Notes: generated from the letters alone by a model not told the origin. Counted from the stretch's first letter, positions 26,863 to 36,813 are shown. The stretch is 64,000 bases of DNA from Acinetobacter courvalinii (GCF_014635545.1 NZ_BMDA01000003.1:186001-250000), one strand, 5' to 3'. Numbers and translations: made by a program.

Positions 26863-29800
26863 ATGAAACAAATATTAAAAACGTTAGTTGAAACGATGAC
26901 GCTTCCTGAAGACAGTTATCTTGAACAAGATGCAGAGATTCTTGAAATTTTTATTGAAGAATTGGATGAGATCTTTGTTGAGTTAGAACCATTACTTGTT
27001 CAATGGACAGAACAACCACATCAACAGAATGTGCTGAGCGATATTCGCCGTCATTTCCATACCTTAAAAGGCTCTGGAAGAATGGTCGGGGCGAAGTCGT
27101 CGGGTGAGCTGGCATGGACCGTTGAAGATACTTTAAATCGTGTGATTGCGGGCACGATTACCTTGAATGCTGATATTCAACGCTATGTACAGACGGTTTT
27201 TAATCTTTATCGTTTTAAACTGGCGCATGACTTTAAGGTGGTTCAGGCCCATCAGGTTGATTTCAAACCCTTGGTTTTACTCGGACAACAATTACAACAG
27301 CAGCAAAGTCCTGAACCTGCGCTGGCAGAGCTTTTAAATCTTGCCATTGATCTTAATCATGAACAGGTGTTGACTGGCCTTGAGCCAGGAGATGATGCTC
27401 TCGTTGCAACGGATACACAGGAACAAGCGCCACAGCAGGTTGAGTCTGTCTCGGAGCTTGAAGGGATTGTACCATTTGAAGATGAGGCCTTGGCCAAAGA
27501 AACCCTGGCCATTTTCCAGGAAGAGGCCGAAGAGCATCTGGCGACCATCAACCAGTTCTTACAAAATGATCGTCCAAGCAATGATCAATACAATACCCTG
27601 ATTCGTGCATTGCATACCTTGCGTGGCAGTTCTGCCATGGCGCATGTCGATCATGTCTTTGAGGCCAGCTCAAAAGTTGAAAACCTGTTTAAAACCTTAT
27701 TGCAGGAAGAACTGGACTCAAGTTCGGATGAAACGGCTTTGCTGACGCATTATGCGCAGTTTGTTGGGGATTATTTACATACCTTGAAGCATGCAGGCAG
27801 CTCACAAAAGCTCAATGAAATTTATGAGACGTTTAATGTTGCTTGGGATGGTTATGATTTCCAGCTCGAAGAAAAGCATGGCGATGCAGTACGGCCACAA
27901 GGTCTGGTGTCTCAGTTAATTGAATTGGAAATTAACGATTTACTGGATGTCGAGTTTGATTTCGAGAAACGTGCACGGCATGAGTTCCCGCAATATATCG
28001 AGTTATTGAGTCAGCAGGCAGAAATTCTGTTACAGCATACGCATCATCATGCAACGATTGGCATGTATCAGTACACCAGCTTGTTGCGTTCAAGCTATCA
28101 GGATCTTATTTTTAAACCAAGTTTACTTCATCTGGATTATGCCTTTGAACTCTATCATCAGGTACATCAACAGTTTATCCAGTTGTTTGATACCTTGGCA
28201 GCCGGCCAGCGTGTCACTTTAACCAAAGCCCATGAACGTGTCTTAAATGAACTGAGTTCATTTACCCAGCAAAATGTTGAGTCTGTGCCGCAAGAACCTG
28301 TGGATGTCGAGACCCATACAGTTGAAGAAACTTTGGCAATTGAACCACACGCAACGTCAAGCGCTGTGACTGACTTAGCTGCCCAGTTTGCACTGGATAA
28401 GCAACAGTTAAATGCCGATGAAGCCAACCGTGATTTTGATCCAGACTTGCTGGATATCTTCCTTGAAGAAGCAGATGAACTGCTTGCCGGTATTGATACT
28501 GATCTAAATACATGGGCGGTGAATCATAACAATGTGGATGCCTTAAAGAATCTGATGCGTTATTTGCATACCTTGAAAGGGGGAGCAAATATGATTCAGG
28601 CTCCTCATATCGGTTTGATTGCGCATGAGCTGGAAAGCATTTATGAAAAGCTGATTAACCAGCAGGTTCAAGCAACGCCGGCACTGATTGCCGTGATTCG
28701 TGCGGTACAGGATGATATTGCGGATCGTATCCAGATTATCCGTGATCAGCAGGTCGATTATCCAGCAACGCATACTTTGGCTGCTCTCCATAATCTGGAA
28801 AAAATCGCGGTTATAGCTCCGCAAACTGATGTTACTTCCGCTATGCCGCAACCTGTTCTTGAAACGGTTGAAACACAGGCTAATGATAGCGCTGTTGATA
28901 CAAGTATTTCGGAAACAGCAACCCCAGCCAATGCGACTGTTGATGTCACTGTATTTGCCGCACAACTGGCACTGGATCAGCAACAATTACAATCAGCAGC
29001 GTCCAATCGTGACTTCGATCCAGACTTGCTGGATATTTTCCTTGAAGAAGCCGATGAACTGCTTGCCGGAATTGATGCGGACTTAACTACTTGGACCGCC
29101 GATCATCACAACTTAAATGCGCTAAAAAATCTAATGCGTTATTTGCATACCCTGAAAGGCGGGGCAAATATGATTCAGGCGCCTCATATTGGCCTGATTG
29201 CGCATGAGCTGGAAAGCCTCTATGAAAAGCTGATCAATCAGCACATTCAGGCAACACCACAACTGGTTGCGATTATTCGCTTAGTTCAGGATGACATTGC
29301 AGACCGGATTCAGACTATTCGCGATCAGCAAACCGATTATCCATCAACGCATGTGGTGCAGTTACTGCAACAGGCAGACCAAACGGTTGCACCTGTAATG
29401 CTTGAGCCGGTAGAGACCCTTGCAGCAATTGAAGCGGATGTTGTTGAGGCCCAGTCAGAAGTACCTGACTTAGTTGAAGCTGAACCTGATACGCAAACGC
29501 TGACCTTGCAGCCAGAAACTAGCCCTCTTGCCTCGGATGAAATACTTGATGCGAGCTCAGCAATTCAAAGCGTTGAGACGGTAGCAGCGACATTGGATGA
29601 TGATGTCCGCTCGTTGGTGGAGCAGACTTTCCTGGAGGAAGCAGAAGAGTTACTGGAACAGGCTCAAAGCTTATTGAGGCAATGGTTTGAACAACGCGGT
29701 AATCGTAGTGTGTTGCTGCAGTTACAGCGTAATGCCCACAGCTTAAAAGGCGGCGCGCGCATGGCTGAAATGGATGCCATTGCCGTGATTGCCTACCATC

Positions 29801-31929
29801 TGGAAAATGCTTTTGAGCAGTTTGGTGTGCATCATTTCAATTCAAATGTGTATGACAATCTGCTAAATACCGCATTGGCATGGTTGCATGAGGCCATCTT
29901 TAAACGTCAATATGCCAATTTTGATGGCTTAAAACAAAGTCTGGAGAAGATGGAGTTTGTCGATGTTTCGGCACAACTTCCTCAGAAACTTTCGGCGAGA
30001 GATATCTTTACGCCTGAATATAACATGGAGTTTGTTCAGGGCGATGGCACAGAACCGCCGTCAATGCTGGGCGAGTGGGAAACGACAGAGCGAATTGAGC
30101 AGAATAATGAGATGATTCGTGTCTCTGCAGATGTCATCGAGAAGATGATTGACCTGTCAGGGGAAAATGCGATTAACCGTTCACGTATCGAGATGGATCT
30201 GGGGCAACTCGGCGGTACGCTGACAGAAATGGAACTGGCGATCAAGCGCTTGGCCGACCAGTTACGTCGAATGGAAGGTGAGCTGGAAAGCCAGATTATT
30301 GCACGACATGGCGGGGAAGATGCGCGTTATGCCGACTTCGACCCATTAGAGATGGATCAGTATTCATCGCTGAACCAGTTGTCAAAATCACTGGCCGAGT
30401 CAGCTTCAGACTTGGTGGATTTCAAGACCACATTGTCTGAAAAGATTCGTGATACAGAAGGTTTGCTATTACAGCAATCCCGTATTCAGGCTGAAATTCA
30501 AGAAAGCCTCATGCGTACCCGTCTGGTACCATTCTCACGTCTGTTACCGCGTTTACAGCGTATCGTGCGTCAAACGGCTTCGGCATTAAATCGCCCAACC
30601 GAATTGGTGGTGAACAATACTGAAGGGGAATTAGACCGCAGTATTCTTGAACGTCTGGTTGCACCTTTTGAGCACATGTTGCGTAACGCGATTGACCATG
30701 GGATTGAAGATCGTGAACAGCGTTTACAGGCCAAGAAAGCTGAAACCGGGCATATTGTCTTGAACATTGGCCGTCAAGGTACTGATGTGGTCGTAACCTT
30801 CAGTGATGATGGTAAGGGCATTGATGTCAACCGCATCAAGGAAAAAGCACTGCAAACCGGTTTAATGACGCCAGATCAGAAGCTGGAACAGGAAGAGATT
30901 TTACAATTTATCTTCCATCCGGGTTTCAGTACTGCGGCTCAGGTCACCCAGATTTCTGGGCGTGGTGTCGGGCTGGATGTGGTACAAAGCGATATTAAAG
31001 CCCTAGGCGGCCATGTCAGTGTGGCGTCCACCTATGGCATAGGCACGACCTTTACCATCCGTGTTCCAACCACGGTTGCGGTCAGTGATGCCTTGATGGT
31101 TAAAGCAGGCGATCAACAGTTTGCATTCCCGCTGGCCCAGATCGACCGTATTGTGCGTATTTCACCTATGGCACTGGAGCAGTACTTTGACAGTCAGGAC
31201 GACTATTTCACCATTGACCAGGAACGTTACCGTTTACGCTATCTTTCTGAGTTTGTGGCAGGCCAGCCAATACCGCGTTTGAGTGGCGTGGTGCATTCTT
31301 TACCGGTGTTGCTGATCAAAGGCGCCCAAGGCCAGACTACGGCATTACTGGTGGATCAGTTGATTGGTTCACGTGGTCAGATTGTGGTGAAACCGGTCGG
31401 ACAGCAGTTCTCCAGTATTGGCGTGATTGCGGGTGCAACCATTCTGGGGGATGGTCAGGTCTGTTTGATTCTGGATGGTCAGAATATTGCACGACAAGCG
31501 CAGTCAACTGCACGTAGCAAGCAGGCTGATGAAAGCTATACTAAACAGCGTTATGATGAACGTCGCCTGATCATGATTGTCGATGACTCGGTCACCGTAC
31601 GTAAGGTCACTTCACGTCTGTTAGAGCGCCAGGGCTATGATGTGGTCACGGCCAAAGACGGTGTGGATGCGATGGAGCAGCTCGAAACAGTGAAACCTGA
31701 TCTGATGCTACTGGATATTGAAATGCCGCGTATGGACGGTTTCGAGGTCACCAATCTGGTTCGACACCATGAATTGCATCGGGACTTGCCAATTATCATG
31801 ATCACCTCACGTACCGGTGAGAAACATCGTGAACGCGCATTGTCACTCGGTGTAAGTCAATATATGGGTAAACCGTTCCAGGAAGAGGCTTTGCTGGAAA
31901 ATATTGAAACTTTACTGGCTGTGCGCTAA
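26863..31929 (+). CDS. chpA: hybrid chemotaxis histidine kinase ChpA/PilL with five Hpt domains
   Basis: The Pil-Chp kinase, 1688 residues. Hpt-like domains carry histidines at residues 66 (FHTLKGS), 251 (LHTLRGS), 569 and 762 (both YLHTLKGGANM) and 959 (AHSLKGG). They are followed by a CheA dimerisation segment (VSADVIEKMIDLSGENAINRSRIE), the ATPase domain (N-box RNAIDHGIEDREQR; DDGKGID; GRGVGLDVV), a CheW-like domain, and a C-terminal receiver with Asp1618 (LMLLDIEMPRMDG). Pseudomonas ChpA has more phosphotransfer domains (six Hpt plus Ser and Thr variants), so this is a reduced version. Domains 3 and 4 are a recent tandem duplication (see repeat entry). It phosphorylates PilG/PilH in response to PilJ. 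Confidence 0.95.
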   Translation: MKQILKTLVETMTLPEDSYLEQDAEILEIFIEELDEIFVELEPLLVQWTEQPHQQNVLSDIRRHFHTLKGSGRMVGAKSSGELAWTVEDTLNRVIAGTITLNADIQRYVQTVFNLYRFKLAHDFKVVQAHQVDFKPLVLLGQQLQQQQSPEPALAELLNLAIDLNHEQVLTGLEPGDDALVATDTQEQAPQQVESVSELEGIVPFEDEALAKETLAIFQEEAEEHLATINQFLQNDRPSNDQYNTLIRALHTLRGSSAMAHVDHVFEASSKVENLFKTLLQEELDSSSDETALLTHYAQFVGDYLHTLKHAGSSQKLNEIYETFNVAWDGYDFQLEEKHGDAVRPQGLVSQLIELEINDLLDVEFDFEKRARHEFPQYIELLSQQAEILLQHTHHHATIGMYQYTSLLRSSYQDLIFKPSLLHLDYAFELYHQVHQQFIQLFDTLAAGQRVTLTKAHERVLNELSSFTQQNVESVPQEPVDVETHTVEETLAIEPHATSSAVTDLAAQFALDKQQLNADEANRDFDPDLLDIFLEEADELLAGIDTDLNTWAVNHNNVDALKNLMRYLHTLKGGANMIQAPHIGLIAHELESIYEKLINQQVQATPALIAVIRAVQDDIADRIQIIRDQQVDYPATHTLAALHNLEKIAVIAPQTDVTSAMPQPVLETVETQANDSAVDTSISETATPANATVDVTVFAAQLALDQQQLQSAASNRDFDPDLLDIFLEEADELLAGIDADLTTWTADHHNLNALKNLMRYLHTLKGGANMIQAPHIGLIAHELESLYEKLINQHIQATPQLVAIIRLVQDDIADRIQTIRDQQTDYPSTHVVQLLQQADQTVAPVMLEPVETLAAIEADVVEAQSEVPDLVEAEPDTQTLTLQPETSPLASDEILDASSAIQSVETVAATLDDDVRSLVEQTFLEEAEELLEQAQSLLRQWFEQRGNRSVLLQLQRNAHSLKGGARMAEMDAIAVIAYHLENAFEQFGVHHFNSNVYDNLLNTALAWLHEAIFKRQYANFDGLKQSLEKMEFVDVSAQLPQKLSARDIFTPEYNMEFVQGDGTEPPSMLGEWETTERIEQNNEMIRVSADVIEKMIDLSGENAINRSRIEMDLGQLGGTLTEMELAIKRLADQLRRMEGELESQIIARHGGEDARYADFDPLEMDQYSSLNQLSKSLAESASDLVDFKTTLSEKIRDTEGLLLQQSRIQAEIQESLMRTRLVPFSRLLPRLQRIVRQTASALNRPTELVVNNTEGELDRSILERLVAPFEHMLRNAIDHGIEDREQRLQAKKAETGHIVLNIGRQGTDVVVTFSDDGKGIDVNRIKEKALQTGLMTPDQKLEQEEILQFIFHPGFSTAAQVTQISGRGVGLDVVQSDIKALGGHVSVASTYGIGTTFTIRVPTTVAVSDALMVKAGDQQFAFPLAQIDRIVRISPMALEQYFDSQDDYFTIDQERYRLRYLSEFVAGQPIPRLSGVVHSLPVLLIKGAQGQTTALLVDQLIGSRGQIVVKPVGQQFSSIGVIAGATILGDGQVCLILDGQNIARQAQSTARSKQADESYTKQRYDERRLIMIVDDSVTVRKVTSRLLERQGYDVVTAKDGVDAMEQLETVKPDLMLLDIEMPRMDGFEVTNLVRHHELHRDLPIIMITSRTGEKHRERALSLGVSQYMGKPFQEEALLENIETLLAVR
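28372..29359 (+). repeat. tandem duplication of an Hpt module inside chpA (period 579 bp)
   Basis: The segment 28372-28780 recurs at 28951-29359, exactly 579 bp (193 codons) later. The protein copies share long identical runs (DPDLLDIFLEEADELLAGID; NLMRYLHTLKGGANMIQAP; HIGLIAHELES). The DNA copies are also very similar. A Pro/Val/Thr-rich linker separates them. Confidence 0.9.
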
Positions 31930-31942
31930 GAGGTAGCAAAGA

Positions 31943-32398
31943 ATGGTAAATAAAGGCGCAAACTCGGCATTGGGGCAGATTGACCAGCAAGAGTTACAAC
32001 ATTTAATTACAGTTTCAACCGGATTTATTGATGCCTACATTATTGAATGTCATCAAAAGGTTCCGATGCTGTTACCGCAAAATATCGTGTTGTCGGCAAT
32101 GGATACCCAGACCAATGTTGAACATATTGAATGGCATGATTTAAAGCTGCCTGTGTACGCTGTAAATGATCCTGCACAGAAACAAGGTGTGGCACTGGTG
32201 ATCGAAGGTGAAGATGTATCGCAGCGTTTTGCTCTGGTCTGTAATGAAATGCCTGAGTCGATCCGTTTACGTATTTCGGAGATTGTCGATGAAGAACGGG
32301 ACATCGATGATAAGACGGTCTTTCAATATGTGAAGATGGGGGAGAACAGGTTTTATGTCCCCAATCTGCAAAACATCCAAACCCAACTGGGGTTGTAA
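31943..32398 (+). CDS. small CheW-related protein at the end of the Pil-Chp operon (ChpC-like)
   Basis: A 151-residue protein starting 13 bp after chpA. The fold pattern suggests a degenerate CheW domain: MLLPQNIVLSAMDTQTNVEHIEWHDLKLPVYAVND resembles the Leu-Pro-x6-Val segment with an inserted target-binding region. ALVCNEMPESIRLRISEIVDEE and the closing PNLQNIQTQL helix also fit. In Pseudomonas the operon ends with chpB/chpC, and ChpC is CheW-like. I infer the same role here with moderate confidence. There is no chpB methylesterase. A shared terminator follows. Confidence 0.7.
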   Translation: MVNKGANSALGQIDQQELQHLITVSTGFIDAYIIECHQKVPMLLPQNIVLSAMDTQTNVEHIEWHDLKLPVYAVNDPAQKQGVALVIEGEDVSQRFALVCNEMPESIRLRISEIVDEERDIDDKTVFQYVKMGENRFYVPNLQNIQTQLGL

Positions 32399-32400
32399 TA

Positions 32401-32430
32401 AAAAAGGAACTCATTGGAGTTCCTTTTTTT
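32401..32430. terminator. bidirectional terminator between the Pil-Chp operon and dapE
   Basis: A 12-bp perfect stem (aaaaaggaactc / gagttccttttt) with a 4-base loop sits between convergent genes. Confidence 0.93.
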
Positions 32431-32448
32431 GTGCGTTCAGCTACAAGC

Positions 32449-33683
<1,235 letters not shown>

Positions 33684-33706
33684 CGGTACAGCTTGTTCTA
33701 AAAAAA

Positions 33707-33847
33707 TTACATTTTATCCTGAGTTTTTTCGGCAGTCTGAGTAACTTTGTCACCTGCTTTAGATACATCTTTACCAAAACCCTTAAATGTATTACAGCCA
33801 GTTAAAACAACAGCAGCCATGATCGAAGCAACTAAGATTTTTTTCAT
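33707..33847 (-). CDS. entericidin-like small lipoprotein
   Basis: A 46-residue lipoprotein below usual ORF cut-offs. The signal MKKILVASIMAAVVLTGC has a lipobox Leu-Thr-Gly-Cys18. It is followed by a short amphipathic segment NTFKGFGKDVSKAGDKVTQTAEKTQDKM typical of the entericidin EcnA/EcnB family (GxGKDxxxxGxxI/VxxxA). Two ATG codons are adjacent; the second (33847) has the better spacing (6 bases) to ggag. It is a single gene with a strong terminator. Enteric EcnA/EcnB form an antidote/toxin pair, but only one is seen here, so its role is open. Confidence 0.85.
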   Translation of the reverse strand: MKKILVASIMAAVVLTGCNTFKGFGKDVSKAGDKVTQTAEKTQDKM

Positions 33848-33958
33848 CATCTTCTCCGTTTAAATGTAATTATGATGTACTTAAGAGGCTAAAAAAATTA
33901 CTGCAAAATGAACATAAGGGTTTGATGGTAAATGTGTTATAAAATGTTATCTTAGCTA

Positions 33959-34831
33959 TTAACAAGTGAATGAAGTTAAACTAAATAAAAGCGATGGTTG
34001 GCGGAACATATAATAACTAGGCGTTGGTGCGTGCTGATAATAAAGACCATTGCTCCACCAGAGAGCGGGTTGTGAAGAAGCCTCCTGATCAGGACAGAGC
34101 CATTCATGTCTTTGCAAGCGATAATAAGGCGTACTTGGTATCTGAGTTCCCCATTGACCTAAACGCCGTGAAGTATTAATCCAGGATGGAAGACTTGATT
34201 TATCCTGTTGCGTAGGCAGGTACAGCTGACCTTTCATGACTGCAAACTTACGTTGAATGAGATGGTTGTTGGCTTCAGTAAACTGGAATTGACGTTCGGT
34301 AAAATGTTTGAGTTTGCGCTGTAAGGTATCTTGTCTATTCAATCCAAACCATTGAGCCAGCGCCAGCTTTCCTTCGCCTAAATAATATTTTAAAGCCACT
34401 TCCCAGTGCTCAACTTGTTGCGTTTCCTGATTGAGCAAAACAAAGTCCAGTTCACCTAAAGTTACCGCACCTGCAATTTTTTGAATGCTGTGTCCGAGCA
34501 ACTGATAAGAATGATAATCATCGTCCAGTAGCCAAAACCAGAGCAGATTTTCAAAACGTAGGCCCAGTCGTGTGCTTTTGAGTTGAGCCAGAAAATCAAT
34601 CAGTGGCTGTGGCTGCACATCCAGTTGCTTTAAACGTGATTCATAATTTTGATAATGGGTTTGCCAGACCGGATCTGGATGTAATTCAAAATGATTTTTT
34701 AGGCTGAGATCGTCTGGAATGTCAGCCAGTATATTGGGACTGGCAATACAGAAGGCCAAATGCCGTACGATCGGATTGTTAAACTGTAACCACGGCTCAA
34801 AAAAACAAGGGGTGGTAAGCATTTTCGACAT
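33959..34831 (-). CDS. DUF1853 family protein (PD-(D/E)xK-like fold)
   Basis: A 290-residue cytoplasmic protein. The family core TRLGLRFENLLWFWL ... GELDFVLLNQETQQVEHWEVALKYYLG shows a Glu-Leu-Asp then Glu-x-Ala/Lys pattern like PD-(D/E)xK nucleases, then FGLNRQDTLQRKLKHFTERQ. Function of DUF1853 proteins is not known. ATG 34831 is preferred over the TTG at 34843. It is divergent from ybaN. Confidence 0.8.
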   Translation of the reverse strand: MSKMLTTPCFFEPWLQFNNPIVRHLAFCIASPNILADIPDDLSLKNHFELHPDPVWQTHYQNYESRLKQLDVQPQPLIDFLAQLKSTRLGLRFENLLWFWLLDDDYHSYQLLGHSIQKIAGAVTLGELDFVLLNQETQQVEHWEVALKYYLGEGKLALAQWFGLNRQDTLQRKLKHFTERQFQFTEANNHLIQRKFAVMKGQLYLPTQQDKSSLPSWINTSRRLGQWGTQIPSTPYYRLQRHEWLCPDQEASSQPALWWSNGLYYQHAPTPSYYMFRQPSLLFSLTSFTC

Positions 34832-34931
34832 CAAGCCACTCAATCATGGAAATAATAGGTTAAGTTTAAGAAACCACAATAAAAACGCTTTATACTAGCA
34901 CGGTTGTAAACAGGTGTTGGTTAATTGCTCA

Positions 34932-35297
34932 ATGAAAACTTTATTCTGGCGTAGCTTGGTCGTGATTTTTATTACGTTGGGAATCATTGGAGCAATTTTA
35001 CCAGGCATGCCCACCACGGTTTTCCTGATTCTGGCTGCATGGGCGGCTTCCAAAGGCTGGCCGGAAATGGATGCCTGGTTATTAAATCACCCTAAATATG
35101 GTCCGACTTTACGCAACTGGCGTGAACATGGCACAGTCCCGCGGAAGGCGAAATGGATTGCCAGTATCATGATGCTGCTCAGCGGTATCCTGATGCTGTT
35201 CACCAACGCACCGTTTTGGGTGAAAGTCTTTACCGATGTCACCATGTTTATCGTGGCTGTGTGGTTATGGTTACGCCCCGAGCCTGAACGAGGATAA
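34932..35297 (+). CDS. ybaN: DUF454 inner-membrane protein YbaN
   Basis: A 121-residue membrane protein with three hydrophobic segments. The DUF454 core LGIIGAILPGMPTTVFLILAAWAASKGWPEMDAWLLNHPKYGPTLRNWREHGTVPRKAKWIA is intact. Function unknown. The C-terminal residues PEPERG and the stop codon lie inside a mobile-looking hairpin repeat (35283-35326), so the present end of the protein was probably supplied by that element. ATG 34932 has no clear ribosome site. Confidence 0.85.
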   Translation: MKTLFWRSLVVIFITLGIIGAILPGMPTTVFLILAAWAASKGWPEMDAWLLNHPKYGPTLRNWREHGTVPRKAKWIASIMMLLSGILMLFTNAPFWVKVFTDVTMFIVAVWLWLRPEPERG

Positions 35298-35326
35298 ACA
35301 AAGCAACGCTTTGTCCGAGTGCAAGA
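35283..35326 (-). repeat. 44-bp hairpin repeat, copy 1 (inverted)
   Basis: On the minus strand this segment matches 36911-36954 at 38 of 44 positions. It contains an acaaagc/gctttgt hairpin flanked by tcttgcactcg and atcctcgttcagg. The differences in the loop (gtt versus ttc) leave the stem intact. Copy 1 covers the last codons of ybaN. I do not recognise the family. Confidence 0.75.
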
Positions 35327-35530
35327 CGAGCAGCTATGCTGCGAGTGGCGAGTTAAGCAACGCTCTTGTGAAAGTTATTTTCATGAGCAAGAGCTCGCAT
35401 CAAATATGGCTCATATGCCGCGAGTGGCAAGTGAGAAAAGGCCATACCTGAGGGCATATCGCCAAGACCCACGAAAACTACTGAAAACTACAAGAAAAAT
35501 GGCTTCATCTATGTTGAAATGAAGATGTTC
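35298..35530. repeat. non-coding block of short hairpins and an 18-bp direct repeat
   Basis: About 230 bp without a convincing gene. An 18-bp unit occurs at 35335-35352 (tatgctgcgagtggcgag) and 35414-35431 with two changes. Short hairpins such as gcagc/gctgc and cttgtgaaa/tttcatgag are interspersed with gagtg/ctcgc words. It looks like a cluster of REP-like elements continuing from copy 1 of the 44-bp repeat. Confidence 0.6.
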
Positions 35531-35550
35531 TATCATCTATCGAGATAACA

Positions 35551-36060
35551 ATGACCTATACCCTTGATCAGGCAGACATCATCATAGACTTGGCACAGCA
35601 AACACTACGTTTGCCGAAACAGAATAAATTCTATGTGATCTCTTCGGGCAAAAACGGTATTGGTGAACAGGAAAATAGTGGAAAGACCCCAAGAGGCTGG
35701 CATCAGGTTGCCCAAAAGATTGGCGGCGATGCACCAAAGAATGCAGTATTTATTGCACGCCAACCGACGGGTGAGGTGTATGACCTGCAATTAGCCCAGC
35801 AATTTCCTCAACGAGACTGGATCTTGTCGCGGATTTTATGGCTGGATGGTCTTGAAGAAGGCTTCAACCATGGGGAAGGGCACGATACCTTTAAGCGTTA
35901 TATCTATATTCATGGTACGCCGGATACAGAGCCAATGGGTGTTCCGATGTCGCATGGTTGTATTCGAATGAAAAATGATGAAATTGTCGAGCTATTTGAA
36001 CTCGTTTCCGAACAGGCGCTGGTGTATATATCCGAACAAGCCTTAGAAAACGATATGTGA
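35551..36060 (+). CDS. cytoplasmic YkuD-family L,D-carboxypeptidase/transpeptidase-like (ElsL-like)
   Basis: A 169-residue YkuD domain. The catalytic motif is S134-H-G-C137-I-R-M, with the upstream histidine in YIYIHGT (His121). There is no signal peptide or membrane anchor, so the enzyme should act in the cytoplasm and not on the sacculus. Acinetobacter baumannii has such an enzyme, ElsL, an L,D-carboxypeptidase of cell-wall recycling that trims tetrapeptides. Size and lack of export fit that protein. The identity is inferred from memory of the family, without alignment. It stands alone downstream of the hairpin block and before the tRNA cluster. Confidence 0.8.
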   Translation: MTYTLDQADIIIDLAQQTLRLPKQNKFYVISSGKNGIGEQENSGKTPRGWHQVAQKIGGDAPKNAVFIARQPTGEVYDLQLAQQFPQRDWILSRILWLDGLEEGFNHGEGHDTFKRYIYIHGTPDTEPMGVPMSHGCIRMKNDEIVELFELVSEQALVYISEQALENDM

Positions 36061-36168
36061 AAATGCAAATAAGTGCTTAAATAAAATACGAAAATATCAG
36101 TTTTTGCATGGAATCACTTATTTTTTAATCATTCGTACGGTTTTTTCAGAAAAGAATGGCAAAAGCGT

Positions 36169-36196
36169 TTGACAGGCTGTAAAGATTCTCTATAAT
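36169..36196 (+). promoter_or_regulatory. consensus sigma-70 promoter of the tRNA cluster
   Basis: A perfect TTGACA (36169-36174) and perfect TATAAT (36191-36196) are spaced 16 bp apart, 28 bp before the first tRNA. This is the strongest promoter visible in the window. Confidence 0.9.
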
Positions 36197-36223
36197 GCAC
36201 CTCACAAACGATGAAGACGTTAA

Positions 36224-36299
36224 GGGCGCTTAGCTCAGTTGGTAGAGCGTCTGCCTTACAAGCAGAATGTCGGCGGTTCGATCCCGTCAGCGCCCACCA
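36224..36299 (+). tRNA. tRNA-Val (UAC), copy 1
   Basis: 76 nt including encoded CCA. The acceptor pairs gggcgct with agcgccc, the D loop is agctcagttggtagagc, the anticodon loop is cttacaa (TAC), and the T arm ggttcgatccc. First gene of a six-tRNA array. Confidence 0.97.
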
Positions 36300-36322
36300 A
36301 GCCTTTACGTTAAGACTCAAGT

Positions 36323-36399
36323 GCAGCGGTAGTTCAGTTGGTTAGAATACCGGCCTGTCACGCCGGGGGTCGCGGGTTCGAGCCCCGTCCGCTGCGCCA
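36323..36399 (+). tRNA. tRNA-Asp (GUC), copy 1
   Basis: 77 nt with encoded CCA; acceptor gcagcgg/ccgctgc, anticodon loop ctgtcac (GTC). It differs from copies 2 and 3 by a C-G instead of T-A pair at the top of the anticodon stem. Confidence 0.97.
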
Positions 36400-36442
36400 C
36401 TTAAGTTTTAATAGTCGTTTGCTATGATTGCAAAATTATCGT

Positions 36443-36519
36443 GCAGCGGTAGTTCAGTTGGTTAGAATATCGGCCTGTCACGCCGAGGGTCGCGGGTTCG
36501 AGCCCCGTCCGCTGCGCCA
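36443..36519 (+). tRNA. tRNA-Asp (GUC), copy 2
   Basis: 77 nt with CCA, anticodon GTC, identical to copy 3. The anticodon stem is closed by a T-A pair. Confidence 0.97.
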
Positions 36520-36588
36520 CTTTAAGATTGCAAGAATAGCTAGAGTTGAATAGATTAGAATTTATTTCTTTTATATTTAAACAAGTTT

Positions 36589-36621
36589 TAAAGCATGGCT
36601 TTAGATTTGTTACCTCGCTCA
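36589..36621 (+). repeat. degenerate hairpin repeat before tRNA-Val copy 2
   Basis: A taaagc/gcttta hairpin followed by gatttgttacctcgctcagg. The last 10 bases equal the end of the 44-bp repeat next to tRNA-Val copy 3, so this looks like a decayed third copy. Confidence 0.5.
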
Positions 36622-36697
36622 GGGCGCTTAGCTCAGTTGGTAGAGCGTCTGCCTTACAAGCAGAATGTCGGCGGTTCGATCCCGTCAGCGCCCACCA
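36622..36697 (+). tRNA. tRNA-Val (UAC), copy 2
   Basis: 76 nt with CCA, anticodon TAC, identical to copy 1 over its whole length. Confidence 0.97.
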
Positions 36698-36736
36698 TAA
36701 TTTGTGACATTTACTTCTCTATGGAAGTAATACAGT

Positions 36737-36813
36737 GCAGCGGTAGTTCAGTTGGTTAGAATATCGGCCTGTCACGCCGAGGGTCGCGGGTTCGAGCCCC
36801 GTCCGCTGCGCCA
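36737..36813 (+). tRNA. tRNA-Asp (GUC), copy 3
   Basis: 77 nt with CCA, anticodon GTC, same sequence as copy 2. Confidence 0.97.

Noticed and set aside
28543-28986. 147-codon minus-strand frame inside chpA
   Set aside because: It lies opposite the Hpt repeats and arises from their codon pattern; no independent evidence.
33845-33850. Possible frameshift at the A-run near the start of the entericidin-like gene
   Set aside because: Counting the run gives seven A, which keeps ATG in frame with the lipobox. Two tandem ATG codons are simply alternative starts.
35236-35522. Two overlapping plus-strand frames (71 and 67 codons) after ybaN
   Set aside because: They read through the hairpin repeat block in competing frames, have odd composition and lack ribosome sites.
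36129-36320. Minus-strand frame across tRNA-Val copy 1
   Set aside because: An antisense reading of a tRNA gene and its promoter; not a real gene.
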